Shown piece by piece: positions 11,315-22,547 of a DNA stretch of 64,000 bases. A program made the translations under genes and the position numbers. Within the stretch, counting starts at the first letter, position 1; each line of letters starts with the position of its first letter. A model generated the notes under the pieces. The model was given only the letters and a program-made list of their open reading frames with translations, made no database searches and was not told the origin of the DNA. The stretch comes from Piper betle (taxonomy: Eukaryota; Streptophyta; Magnoliopsida; Piperales; Piperaceae): the NCBI GenBank assembly GCA_033002965.1, contig JAURVB010014699.1, forward strand, positions 1-64,000, given 5' to 3'.

Positions 11315-11475
11315 GTAAACCCAACCGAGACGCATTACTGAAGACTACAAATCCTTCAATACCATTTGGCAGTGTCAAGACAGGTGCTTTAGAAATTTGT
11401 ATTACTCCAGGTGCTAGGTCAATGGCAAACTCCACTGCCGGCTTAGGAGGTAACCTTGGAAGTTCGTCTAGGAAT
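11315..11475 (-). pseudogene. E2 pol remnant: protease-RT linker fused to RNase H start
   Basis: On the minus strand the linker (LPRLPPKPAVEFAIDLAPG) runs into ISKAP and then straight into VLTLPNGIEGFVVFSNAS, the entry to RNase H. The whole RT (fingers, palm, thumb) is missing at about 11382, in frame. The RNase H catalytic Asp of FSDAS is Asn here. The sequence then ends at the LTR-B fragment. The junction is the same as at 46731 in F1. Confidence 0.85.
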
Positions 11476-12163
11476 ACACATATTTCCGGACTGAATCCTC
11501 CCCCTAAACCATATTGGTGAATGCTAGTGCTTTCTTCTGGACAATGGGCTTTGGAAAATATTGTCCATTAAAAGCTGCCACAAATTCTGCCCACGTGATG
11601 GAGGAAATCTCAAGTCGATGGAAAGTGGTTTTCTCTATGGATTTCCACCAGTAAGATGCTCCCTCTTGAAACTTGTTTGTTGCCAACCTCACTTGATGGC
11701 AGTGGGGCATAGATAGAGCCCTAAACGCTTTTTTGTTAATGTCAATTCAGCTCTCTATCTTCATTGGATTGATCCCTCCTATAAATACCTCAGCTCTATT
11801 CTTTCTAAATTTTTCCACAGTGTCACGATCACTATCATCACCTGCTGGCGGCACCACTTGTCGGACTACCGGTGGCACTGGGTTTGGACATGCTCCTCAC
11901 TCGTACGGGTCTACTAACCCTGCCCGCCCTTGGGCACTTCCTTGACCACCATCCTAGGTGATCATGAAACCCGCTACTGAATTTGAGACTCCATTCCCTG
12001 CTACCACTCCTAGTAACCACTGAACGATATTCTAAACCGCAGAATTTGTATTTTCTAAAGCCTGCGCTAGTCCCCATATGGCCATCAGGATCTGAGCCAA
12101 CACATTCTCTATGTTCAAATTTGATTGCACAGATCGGTTTGACTGTCTACAAGTGCCTGCCAT
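11476..12163 (-). pseudogene. E2 gag (truncated)
   Basis: ATG at 12163 (minus strand) opens MAGTCRQSNRS, then the Gag region with NPVPPVVRQVVPPAG...TVEKFRKNRAEVFIGG and LATNKFQEGASYWWKS...FVAAFNGQYFPKP. Several internal stops are present. It ends near 11475, where ..SVRKYV is fused, out of frame, to the protease-RT linker. The C-terminal third of Gag with the zinc knuckle, and all of protease, are missing. The same fusion point is found in F1 gag (about 46638). Confidence 0.85.
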
Positions 12164-12331
12164 CTGAAATGTGGAACCATCATGGTTCATTAAAATGTTC
12201 TGTATTAGTTATGACTTAGGTTTATTAGAGAATGAATTTTTTAATTAAAAACATAACACAGTAGGAAAAGATAATTATTGGACTTTTCAAGAATGTACTT
12301 GAGTCATAAAATGTGAGCTTGTGGGAAACTT

Positions 12332-12344
12332 GGCTTTGATACCA
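12332..12344 (-). other. Primer-binding site of E2
   Basis: On the minus strand tggtatcaaagcc follows the LTR end by two bases. It differs by one base from the usual tggtatcagagcc and matches the tRNA-Met type. Confidence 0.88.
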
Positions 12345-12786
12345 CCTATAACGACCCACCTAGACTGGACCGGGTGTTACTTAAAAATATAATTGATGTA
12401 ACAGTAATATAACTTTCCAGAACAAGAATTGAAATACAACAAAAATGTCCCGCAGGATATAATATGAATCATAACAATAAATCATGTTCTCTAAAATATA
12501 AAATGACCGTCCCACAGTCTCGAACCATTTCCCTTAGCCACATTTATAACATAAGAGAGTAATAAGGAAGTCCAACTTTATTATCGATTCAACATACCTG
12601 GGATGGTAAAAGAACCACCAACCACACTTCTATAATTTAGTCCCAAAGCTGCTCACCTGCGGAGGCAATTCCGCGTTAGTGATAAAACCAGTAAGCTGCA
12701 TAATTAAATGAAACAACTCAATATAATCCCTATTATCAATTCACTCATTTTTATTATTATAATTACACAAGTAAAGAGTAATTATC

Positions 12787-13229
12787 CCTTAGGTCATTCT
12801 GAGATTAGTAATTTGTCTCTCAGGTCATTCTGAGATTAGTAAAAGTCGACTCCCAGCTCATTTTGAGATTAGAAAACGTCTCCAGCTCATTCTGAGATTA
12901 GGTGGTCTCCCAATTCATTATGAGATTAGTCATGGTCTCCTAGTTCATTCTGAGATTAGAAATCGTTTCCCAGCTCGTTATGAGATTAGGTGGTCTCCCA
13001 ATTCATTTTGAGATTAGTCATGATCCCCCAATTCATTTTGAGGTTAGTCGTAGTCTCCCAGTTCATTCTGAGATTAGAACATTGTCTCCTAGCTTATTGT
13101 GAGATTAAATAGTCATCCAATTCATTTTGGGTTAATCATGGTCTCCCAGTTCATTCTGAGATTAGAAAATTGTCTCCCAGCTCATTCTAGGATTAGGTGG
13201 TCCCCCAGTTCATTTTGAGGTTAGTCATG
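12787..13229 (-). repeat. 31-bp tandem repeat array in the E2 5' LTR
   Basis: About fourteen imperfect units of about 31 bp carry ctcccag and cattctgagatta. They are interrupted at 13229 by LTR-H and continue at 14746-14865. They occupy the same relative position in the LTR as the Tek-C and Tek-F repeats. Confidence 0.85.
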
Positions 13230-14745
13230 TGTTCGGGCGCGGGTTCGTCCGCTGGTGCGGGTTAGAGTGTTCCCGCGCTGGGTTGGAAGGGTTCGGTGGG
13301 ACCGAGGTGCCCTTGCCGCGCAAAGAGACAGCGGGATGAGACTAAAGAGTCACAAGTATCCAATAACACTTAGACAATTCTTATGCACTCGGTGGGATGG
13401 CCATTTCCAATCCTAATTATTCATTTCCATAAACATATCATGCTTGAATGCATGAAAAGAGCAACGTCCTCTCCATTCAGCAGCAGCAAGGGTGGCGTCT
13501 ACTTCAATGGTGTCCTTAGTTGCAGCAGAGTGTATTTCAGCACCTCCTTCTTCAAGTCTCCTTCTTCAATTCAGCAAACATGGGTGTCCTCCTCCTAGCA
13601 GCAACATCAACCTTCAATGGCGACCTTAATTGCAGCAGGGTGGATTAAGACAGCGTCATGACATTTCCTTCCCCTTGCTTCTTCTCCAATGGCAGCAGCA
13701 AGCAAGGATGTAGGAGTAGGGCGTCCTCCTCCTAACAGCAACATCAACCTTCAATGGCGACCTTAATTGCAGCAGGGTGGATTTCAGCAACTCCTTCTTC
13801 AATCCAGCAAACATGGGTGTCCTCCTCCTAGCAGCAACATCAACCTTCAATGGCGACCTTAATTGCAACAGGGTGGATTAAGACAGCGTCATGACATTTC
13901 CTTCCCCTTGCTTCTTCTCCAATGGCAGCAGCAAGCAAGGATGTAGGAGTAGGGCGTCCTCCTCCTAACAGCAGCAGCAAGGGTGGCGTCTCCTTCAATG
14001 GCGTCCTTAGTTGCAGCAGGGTGTATTTCAGCAACTCCTTCTTCAAGTCTCCTTCTTCAATTCACCAAACATGGGTGTCCTCCTCATAGTAGCAACATCA
14101 ACCTTCAATGGCGACCTTAATTGCAGCAGGGTGGATTAAGACAGCGTCATGACATTTCCTTCCCCTTGCTTCTTCTCCAATGGCAGCAGCAAGCAAGGAT
14201 GTAGGAGTAGGGCGTCCTCCTCCTAGCAGCAACAGCAACCTTCAATGGCGACCTTAATTGCAGCAGGGTGGATTAAGACAGCGTCATGACATTTCCTTCC
14301 CCTTGCTTCTTCTCCAATGGCAGCAACAAGCAAGGATGTATGAGTAGGGCGTCCTCCTCCTAACAGCAGCAGCCTGGGCGTGGAACACCGTCTTCCAGCC
14401 CCCCTCCTTCTTTCAACCTGCAATGGCGTCCTTCTCCTAGCAGCAGGGTGGATTTCAGCAACTCCTTCTTCAATTCAGCAACAGCAAGGCAAGGTCTCCA
14501 GTAGAAAGACGCAAGGGCATAACCACTTCGTCTTCTTCAATGGCAGCAATGACTTCGTCTTCCTCCACTTCGTCTTCTTCGTCTTCTTCGTCTTCTTCAA
14601 TCTCGTGGATCCCTTTCCCTCCTTCCGAATAAATCTCACGTATCTCATTTTTATTAAATTAGGCATAACCACGGGTCCAACCACGACTGGCTCGGTTAAC
14701 CGTCATGATTGAGCCGAGGGTTGCGGTGAAAAATTTGGACGAACA
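13230..14745. mobile_element. Solo LTR of an unrelated family (LTR-H), TSD TCATG
   Basis: This 1516-bp insertion is bounded by TCATG (13225-13229 and 14746-14750). It has the short terminal inverted repeat TGTTCG...CGAACA and lies inside the 31-bp repeat array. TG/CA ends and a 5-bp TSD fit a solo LTR. The left end is GC-rich (gggcgcgggttcgtccg). The middle (about 13460-14450) is a string of imperfect repeats, units of about 135 bp plus a shorter form of about 95 bp, containing 'cttcaatggcgaccttaatt' and poly-glutamine-like cagcagcag. No gag or pol of this family is present in the window, so its superfamily is unknown. Short frames on both strands are repeat artefacts. Confidence 0.85.
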
Positions 14746-16408
14746 TCATGGTCTCCCAGCTCATTCTGAGATTAAGTGGTTCCCCAATTCATTTTGAGGT
14801 TAGTCATGGTCTCCCAGTTCATTCTGTGATTAGAAAATTATCTTCGAGCTCATTCGGAGATTAGGCGCCGACAAAGGCTACCAGTTTGGAAAACAAATAC
14901 ACAATTTTTCATATAATTATACCAATTTAAGAAAATACAGCATTTCAAATAATTATACAGATAATACAACATTCAATTAATTATAAGCACACACATAGTA
15001 ACACACATAATAATTTTAACGGTGCGGCCCCGTGTTAGACTGAGTCAATTCCTTGACCCCTATTGCGTTACAACGCATGGTGGTCGAATCTGGGCTCAAG
15101 TCAACCAGGGTTACAAATAAAGGAAAATACAACATTTCAAATGATTATATGGACCGGGATATTTCGAACTCGCAGCTAGACCAATGATCCTAATCTTAAC
15201 GAGAACATAAAATTATACATAAGTATAATTTTATTCGTGTAGGAATGCATGCAACTATATGTCTAATATATATATCATTTTCAAAACTATTAAATATTAA
15301 ATTATCAACAAATCTAGTGATATAGTTAATTATTCCTGTGACAATCATTTAAGTCCTACCTCACATTTTAAATTAATTATCTAAATCATAATTAATAATT
15401 AACAATGGATAAAATAATTATTGGAAGCCTAAAGTGCGTGTTTTACAGCATTTAACCAAGATGACATGTGCTGCACCATGGCACCCAACTCTTGGCCTGT
15501 TCTTCTTATCCCAGGCCCAAGACCCCTCCTTTCTTGCACCTTGCTCTAATTCAGATGTTCCATGGCCTCAGGCTGGCATCAAAACAAGAAATATTGGCCA
15601 CCTTTGGACGTTGCATGACGTATGGTCGTTCTCCCCACTTCTGCACGTTGTTGCCATGAATTCCAGAGAGAAGGTGGTCTGTAGTGGATTATTCTGGCGG
15701 CCTGAACTACTGTGATGGAACCCATGATGCTGTCGATGAAGCACAACCGGTGTCTACTCCTCTGAACATCCATTACAGCACCTATTGCAGCAGAATATCG
15801 CCACTTCCATCACCCTTGCAACTCCGCGCCCTCACACATGCAATTCCGCCACCCACCGGAAAACAGGGACATGGCAAGCCATCCCTTTGACCCAGCAAGC
15901 AGAGGGGTCGTCAGGGGTGTGAGGGGAAGCCTTGCAAACTTGTTTACAGCTGCCCATCTCGCCAACAATTTGCTCCCGTTGGCCATGGACGGGATTTAAG
16001 TTTTCCAGTTTAGTTTAGTTCTTTTCTTTCTTGTTGATTTGAGACTTTAGTTACATGATTAACACGCTTACTATAAATTAAAAAGAACATGCATGCAAAC
16101 TAAGAATAGGGAGATAAGAAGGATACCCAAGAAAGGAAGAAGCCCTTGTAAGGAAGAGGAGAACTAGGCGGCTAAGGTGACGAAGACGCCCTTACACCCG
16201 TATGTGAAAAATGACGTCCCCTTTCAAAATTTATAAAAATGAAAATACGGCTTGGGTATGTGAAAACACCTCTACACCCGTATTTCATATAACCGGGCAA
16301 AAAATAAAATAGGTAAATAATTAACCGTGTAAAAAAAAATATAACATGTTCGGTCCTACCCGAACGGCGTCCGAGTCCAATTTTTTTTTTCATGGTCTTT
16401 ACATCAGG

Positions 16409-16835
16409 GAAGTGCCCAAGGGCGGGCAGGGTTAGCAGAGCCGGGCTAGCAACGGGAGTGTCCAAACCTAGTGCCACCGTAGTCCACAAAGTGTTGCCGC
16501 CAGCTATTGATGATAGTGACCGATACACTGTAGAAAAGTTTAAGAAGAATGGAGCTGAAGTATTTATTTGAGGGATTGATCCAAAGAAGGCGGAGAGCTG
16601 GATAGACATTACCGAAAAAGTGTTTAGGGCTCTATCTGTGCCCCACCACCATTAAGTGAGGTTGACAACATGCATGCTTCAGGAGGAAGCATCTTACTGG
16701 TGGAAATCCATGGAAAAAACCATATTCCAATGACGTGAGGTTTCATCCATCACGTGGGTGGAATTTGTGGCAGCTTTCAATGGACAATATTTTCCAGAAC
16801 CCGTTGACTAGAAGAAAGCACTAGAGTTTTCCATT
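16409..16835 (+). pseudogene. E1 gag, continued after E2
   Basis: Gag resumes at 'ggaagtgcccaagggcggg' and continues through VEKFKKNGAEVFI, ALSVPHHH and MLQEEASYWWKSMEK to FNGQYFPEP. Frames are broken by stops. Near 16835 (gcactagagtttt) Gag is fused to the RT N-terminal linker, so the zinc-knuckle region and the entire protease are missing. This fusion point is not the one shared by E2 and F1. Confidence 0.82.
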
Positions 16836-18110
16836 GACCTAGCACCTAATGTAGACCAATTTCTAATGCACCATAGCGCATGGGTCCAATAGAACTCAAG
16901 GAGTTAAAGAGTCTACTAAAAGAGTTGTTGCAGGTAGGTTTCATCTGACAAAGTACTTCACCCTAGGGAGCCCCTATTCTTTTTGTGGAGAAGAAAGATG
17001 GATCACTTTGGATGTGTATTGGCTATCGACAACTCAATCAAGTGACCATCAAGAATCGGTACCCCTTACCGAGGAATGATGACTTGTTTGTTTAGGTAAA
17101 AATAGCTGGAGTATTTTCTAAGATATACTTGCGGTCTGGTTATCACAAGTTGCGAGTAAAGGAGGCAGACATACAGAAAATGGCATTTCAAACTCGGTAT
17201 AGACATTATGAGTTTCCAGTCATGTCTTTTGGTCTAACATGTGCACCAGTGGCCTTTATGTCACTCATGAACACAGTATTTCACGCATACTTGGATAACT
17301 TTATCATCGTGTTTGTGGACGACATTCTGGTCTATTCAAATAATGAAGAGGAGCATGTGAAGAACCTGTCCGTTACGCTTCAAGTTCTGAGAGAACACCA
17401 ATTGTTCGCCAAGTTCTCAAAGTGTAATTTCCAGTTGAAGGAGATAAACTTCCTTGGTCATATTATCTCAAAGGCCAGAGTTGCAGTGGATCCATCAAAA
17501 GTGAAAGCAGTCACTGATTGGCCACAACCCAAGTTAGTCACTGACATCAGAAGCTTTCTTGGTTTAGCGGGTGACCACAGGAAATTCATTAATGACTTCT
17601 ACTTAGTAGCATTGCCGATGACCAAACTCACAAGGAAGGGAGTCAAGTTCGAATGGAGTAATAACTGTGAGGAGAGTTTCCAGTCTCTGAGGAAGAGTCT
17701 AACAACTACTCCGGTCTTGACACTGCCAAATGGTAATGAAGGATTCGTAGTTTTCAGTTATGCGTCCCTGTTGGGTTTGGGATGTGTCCTTATGTAGGGA
17801 GGTAAAGTGGTGGCCTATTCCTCTCGTCAACTAAAGATTCATGAGCAAAATTATGCAGCCCATGACTTGAAACTGGCCGCACTAGTTTTTGCCCTGAAGA
17901 TTTGGAGACACTACTTGTATGGAGCCCAATTCGGTGTCTTCACTTACCACCAATGTCTGAAGTATATCTTCACCCAAATGACCATAACCTTTGGCAAAGG
18001 CGGTGGCTAGAGTATTTGAAGGACTACAACCTCCAAATCTTATACCATCCAAGGAAAGTGAATGTTGTAGCAGACGCGTTGAGTTGGAAGGGCAAGGTGG
18101 ACAAAGGTCA
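16836..18110 (+). pseudogene. E1 reverse transcriptase and RNase H
   Basis: Ty3/gypsy RT/RNase H domain that copies genomic RNA to DNA. The longest open stretch is 17129-17797 (222 codons from a TTG): RT palm with FVDD at residues 62-65, then HIISKARVAVDPSKV and RSFLGLAG of the thumb/connection, ending at the start of RNase H. Stops lie near 16974 (TGG to TAG) and at 17797. RNase H continues in the same frame to about 18110 (the track entry from 17807; ADALSWK near 18080). The first RT catalytic Asp is Tyr (FSKIYLRSGY, 17126). The RNase H residues of FSDAS, DLELA and FTDHQ are Tyr, Lys and Tyr. FVDD is intact. Confidence 0.9.
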
Positions 18111-19609
18111 ATAGCTAGCTAGACTTTGGGCCATGTAAGAAGAAGTGGTGGCTATCAACCATGTGGAGCAACTAACAGGATTATTGGCAAATTTTATTAT
18201 TTTCAATGATTTAGTTGATCGTATTAAGCTATCACAAATGGGTGATGAGGAGCTAAATGAAGTGATGGACAAGACTCCTGACATTGTAACTGATTCCAAT
18301 AGTGGGATCAGATTTAGAGGAAGGTTGTGTGTAGCCAAGGATGATGCACTAAGGTGGATCTTCTTGGAGGAGGTTCATCACTGAAAGTTCTCAATACACC
18401 CTGAAGTTACTAACATGTATCAAGATTTAGAGCAAACCTACTCATGGATTGGGATGAATAAGGATGTTGTGGATTTTGTCTCCAGATATCAGACTTGCCA
18501 ACAGATCAAAGCCCAACATCAACTCCTTGGAGGACTATTGCAACCTTTAGAAATACCAACTTGGAAATGGGAATGTGTCACATGCAATTTTATTGCAAAG
18601 CTCCCAAGGACTCAGAAGAAGCATGACTCCATATGGGTGGTTGTGGACCGACTGACTAAGATAGCTCACTTTATCCCCACCAAATCAATGAGAATCGCTG
18701 AATACCCGGCCGGATTGTATGTCGACAATATTGTCAAGTTGCATAGGATTCCAAAGGATATAGTCTCCAACCAACATCCCATATTCACCTCACATTTCTG
18801 GGAAGCATTCAAAAAGCCATGGGTCCAAATCAAGCTAAGTACAACATATCATCCCCAAACTGATGATCATAGTGAGAGGACTATTCAAACTTTGGAAGAT
18901 TTGTTAAGAGCTTGCTTTCTTGACAGGGGAGGTGACTAGGAGAAACAGTTAGCCTTGGCTGAATTTACCAACAATAAGTTTTACCAAGCCAGTATAGGGA
19001 TGGCGCCATTTGAAGCCTTATATGGTAGGCCCTACAGGTCTCCATCGTGCTGGCTGGAGTATACCGCTAGAGATGGTGAGGGATGCAACTGAAAATGTGA
19101 AACTCATCCAGCAAAGACTTAAGGTAGCTCAGGATCGACACAAGAGTTATGCTGATACTACAAGGAGGGACCTAGAGTTCCAAGTTGGGGAGTTTGTGTA
19201 CGTAAAGACATCTCCTAGGAAGAGGGTGATTAGATTTAGAACATCAGAGAAGTTGAAGCCAACATGCAAAGGACCGTTCCCAATCCTGGATCAAGTTGGA
19301 AATTGTACATATAGACTAGCATTGCCACCAAACCTAAATGGAGTACACAATGTTTTCCATGTGTCAATGCTACATAAATATGTATGAGATGAAGATCATA
19401 TAATCAAAAATTTTGAAGACTTAGAGTTACAATCAAATTTAACGTATGAGGAAAAGCCGATTCACATCGTTGCAAGAGAAATAAAAACACTCATGAACAA
19501 GGAAATTCCTTTGGTAAAAGTATTGTGGAAAAATCTGGGATTAGAGGAAGCTACATGGGAGACTGAACAAGAAATGGGAGGGAAGTACCCTAGCCTATTC
19601 ATGGCATAA
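18111..19609 (+). pseudogene. E1 integrase with chromodomain-like tail
   Basis: Integrase inserts element cDNA into chromosomes. In order: zinc-binding N-terminal domain (HH...C..C; here SRYQTC has lost the first Cys), catalytic core, C-terminal domain, and a chromodomain-like tail ending GMA*-type at TAA 19607-19609. The longest open part is 18415-18939. The two catalytic Asp are Asn (TCNFIA for TCDFIS, and VSNQHP for VSDRDP). The Glu of HSERT is retained. The C-terminal part is open at 19010-19387 and stops at a CGA-to-TGA change, after which the tail (KEIPLVKVLWKN..EEATWETEQE) continues. Confidence 0.9.
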
Positions 19610-19709
19610 GATTCTTATCATTGTAGTATAATGAACGAGACCGAAGAAATAATTAATCATGATTGATCTTTTGCCCGTTATGATATTTTTGGGGCAAAAT
19701 ATTTCCAAT

Positions 19710-19719
19710 TTGGGGAGAT
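19710..19719 (+). other. Polypurine tract of E1
   Basis: ttggggagat lies immediately before the 3' LTR start TGTAAAGACTG. It is the plus-strand DNA priming site and is preceded by the conserved ggggcaaaatatttcc motif (ggggacgaaatatttcc in F1). Confidence 0.92.
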
Positions 19720-22547
19720 TGTAAAGACTGTGAAAAAATATATATATATAGATATATATATTAGACTCAGTCGGGGAAGGATCGAGCATTGGACAATTAA
19801 TTTTATTACTTATATTATATTCTCTATGCGGTTAATTTTACCCGATTAATTATTATATTTTATTATTTGCTAGGTTACCCCGTTAAATGAAATACGAGTG
19901 TTGGGTGTTTTCCCATACCCTAACCGTCGTTTTCATTTTATTTTCTTAGGGGGTGTCATCCTTACCCTAGCCGCCTTCATTCTCATTTTCTTCTCCTCTT
20001 CCTTACCGGTGCTAGAATTTTCTTTACTTGGGTATCCTTCCTATCTCCCTATTCTTAATTTTCATGCATTCATATTTCTTTCTAATTTATAATAAGCTTG
20101 ATAAACATGAGAATTAAAGTCTTAAATCAACAATAGAAAAAGTAAACTAAACTGAAAACTGGAAATCCCACCATGGCCGACGAGTCTGAATTTTGGCAAG
20201 GTGGGGGATCAAAGCCCTCACACTCCCAATGACCTCTCTGGTTGCTGGGTTAAAGGGATGGCTCATCGTGACCCTAGTTTCCGATGGATGGCGAAAATTA
20301 CACCTGTTGTGGGCGGAGTTGCAAGGGGTGACGAAGATGATGGTTTCCTCTAAAATTGACGCTGTAATGGAAGCTTGAGAGGGTAAATGCCAGTTGTTCG
20401 TCGTTGAGAACATCATGGGTCAATTAAGGCTATTCCTGCTACTGGCACAGGCCACTACAGGCGACCTTCTCACCGGAATTCATGGCGGCGACGTGCAGAC
20501 TTGGGGAGAATGACCCTACTCCTTGCAACGTCCAAACGTGGCCGTTCTTTCTGGTTGATAATGGCCTGAGGTTGCTGAACCTCTTAATTGGTAGCAAGGT
20601 GCAAGAAAGAAGTGGTTTTGAGGCTGGGAGAGGAAGGACAAGTCTGGTTTGGAGTAGGACGGTGTGGCCTTGGATAGCTGCTGTAAAACATGGACTTAGG
20701 CTTCATCTTTGGCTGTTTTAATTTGTTGTTGATGCTTTGTTTGGACGTTTATATGGTTGTTCAATTTGGTTGCCAGGGAAGGTTGCGTAAGGTTGAAGAA
20801 GGATGTGACCTATTGTTGTGCCAAGGTCAGGTCTTGAGCAGAGAAGGGCGACGGGGAAGAAGAAGAATAAAAAGAATAAAAAGAATAAAAAATCCCCTTC
20901 GGTGGCCAACATGTAAATAATGGTTGACTCTATTCGGCTCAAATTAAAAATATGTACTAACACATAATAAATCTTTAAAAATAATTATTTTATTGGATTA
21001 TAGGTTAAAGTTGCTAAACTAATTAATTATGATACGAAATCACTATAAGTAATAAAAATAAAGTAATGATAAATGGTTGATAATTAATCGATGTACTACA
21101 AGCAATTAATTTAAATCGGAAGGTTATATGTAATTAATAAAATAAAGAACTTCACCTTTATCATATTAAATTTAATACTAGGTAAGTAAAGTGATTATTT
21201 TAATAATGAGTTAATAAGTTAGAAAATGGGTTATTAAACTATAATCGAGTAAAAATCACAAGTGTTAAACATAAATAGCATAATGGAAATAAATGAAGTT
21301 TGAAACTTTATTGAGTTAAATAATTTAAAATAAATGTATTAGTAATATCTTTAAATTAGAATAATACACATTATTTTAAATAATTTATTCGAACAACTTA
21401 ATTAATTAAATTGCTATGAATAATGATATTGATTAAAAATTATAACCGAAGAAAAATATACTAATAATAGTACTTAAATATTTGTTTATAAGTTGATAAT
21501 TATTTTATCATTTGTTAAGTGTGAATTATAATTTAGATAATTAATTTAAAATTTACAGTAGGACATAAATAATTATGTCACATAAACAATTTTATATTTA
21601 ATATTTTTTAATTTTAATCATGATATCTATTAGTCATTTTGTTGCATGCATTTCTACTCGAATAAAATTATACTTATGTATAATTTTATTTTCTCGTTCA
21701 GATTAGGATCGTTGGTCACAGTTGCAGGTTCACTTACGAACTATCATGACCGTATAATTATTTGAAATGTTGTATTTTCCCATGTTAGCAGCCCTGGTCG
21801 GTCTGAGTCCAGATTCGACCACCATGCACCGAGTGCAACCAGGGTCAAGAAATTTAATCAGTCCGACACGGGGCCACACACTTTAAAATTACTATGTGGG
21901 AGTCTTGGTGGACTTGAGTATTTGACCACCATGCGCTGGAACACAACCGAGTTCAACTTAATTTGACACAAGGCAGCACCCCCTGAAAGATTAAACACTT
22001 GCCCCCATGCCGAAAGGGGTGGCAGGGCATAGTGGCACAAGAAGGGTCATTATGCACCTATAATACGGAGAGGGTGACTCAATGGAAAATATCACTAACT
22101 ACCGGTCATGGGCCACGTAGTGTGTGTTCGCATGCAAAGGATGGTAGCTGGATGTGGTGGCCACCCCTCTCAGCGTATTAAGAGCTCAGCCTAGGCCCAT
22201 AACAATTAAAAGTCTATTGAAATGATAATTGGGATTATATTGACTTGTTTTATTTAATTATGCGGCTTAGTAGTTTTCTCACAAATGCAGAATTGCCTCC
22301 GTAGGTGAGTAGCTTTGAGCTTCCTTTTTATTCTCTTGTGTTATAATTGTGGGTATGGGAAACGGTCCGAGAGTATGGGACAGTTATTTTATATATTGTC
22401 ATCTGCTATCAGAACATGTTTTATTTTTTATTATGATTTATAAATTCCAGACTTATTTACCATGTTACGAATCATGTTCATGAATAGTATGTTTACCTCA
22501 TTTAACTTTTTAAGTAACACCTGGCTCGGTTATGGCGGTTCGTTACA
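19720..22547 (+). repeat. E1 3' LTR (Tek-E), 2828 bp
   Basis: Starts TGTAAAGACTGTG and ends GGTTCGTTACA. Order: U3 with a degenerate TATA region, a GC-richer block (20160-20900), an AT-rich block (20940-21690), the core (21800-21870) with a second copy (21900-21975), the tail and the end. It has the duplicated core but no short tandem array, unlike Tek-C, Tek-F and E2 LTRs. Confidence 0.9.

Larger units (their letters stand above)
8298..16403 (-). mobile_element. Non-autonomous Tek-E-type element E2, TSD TCAGG
   Basis: Complete minus-strand insertion flanked by TCAGG (8293-8297 and 16404-16408). In its own direction: 5' LTR 16403-12347, primer-binding site 12344-12332, gag from 12163, a short protease-RT linker, an RNase H fragment, an integrase end with chromodomain-like tail (to 10009), polypurine tract 9905-9890 and 3' LTR 9889-8298. 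RT and protease are absent. Two deletion junctions (about 11475 and 11382) are identical to those in F1. Secondary damage: an LTR-B fragment replaces most of integrase (10830-11314), and solo LTR-H sits in the 5' LTR (13230-14745). Confidence 0.9.
12347..16403 (-). repeat. E2 5' LTR with nested LTR-H
   Basis: The minus-strand LTR starts TGTAAAGACCATG at 16403 and ends GGTCGTTATA at 12347. Discounting LTR-H and its duplicated target it is about 2.54 kb. It holds the AT-rich block, the core (15020-15110), the 31-bp repeat array on both sides of LTR-H, and the tail 'taagtaacacccggtccag'. Confidence 0.85.
5244..22547 (+). mobile_element. Tek-E chromovirus E1 with nested E2
   Basis: Composite plus-strand element: 5' LTR 5244-7661 (start lost behind E0), primer-binding site 7664-7676, leader, gag split at 8297/16409, RT and RNase H, integrase, chromodomain-like tail, polypurine tract 19710-19719 and 3' LTR 19720-22547. 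The 8.1 kb E2 insertion between 8298 and 16403 is precise, since gag resumes after a TCAGG duplication. E1 itself lies in an LTR-B copy whose right part begins at 22548. Protease and the Gag zinc knuckle are missing because gag is fused straight to RT near 16836. All coding parts carry stops. Confidence 0.88.

Noticed and set aside
13383..14712. Several 60-110-codon frames with poly-Ser/Leu and cag repeats
   Set aside because: Repeat-derived frames inside solo LTR-H. Both strands give frames of equal length.
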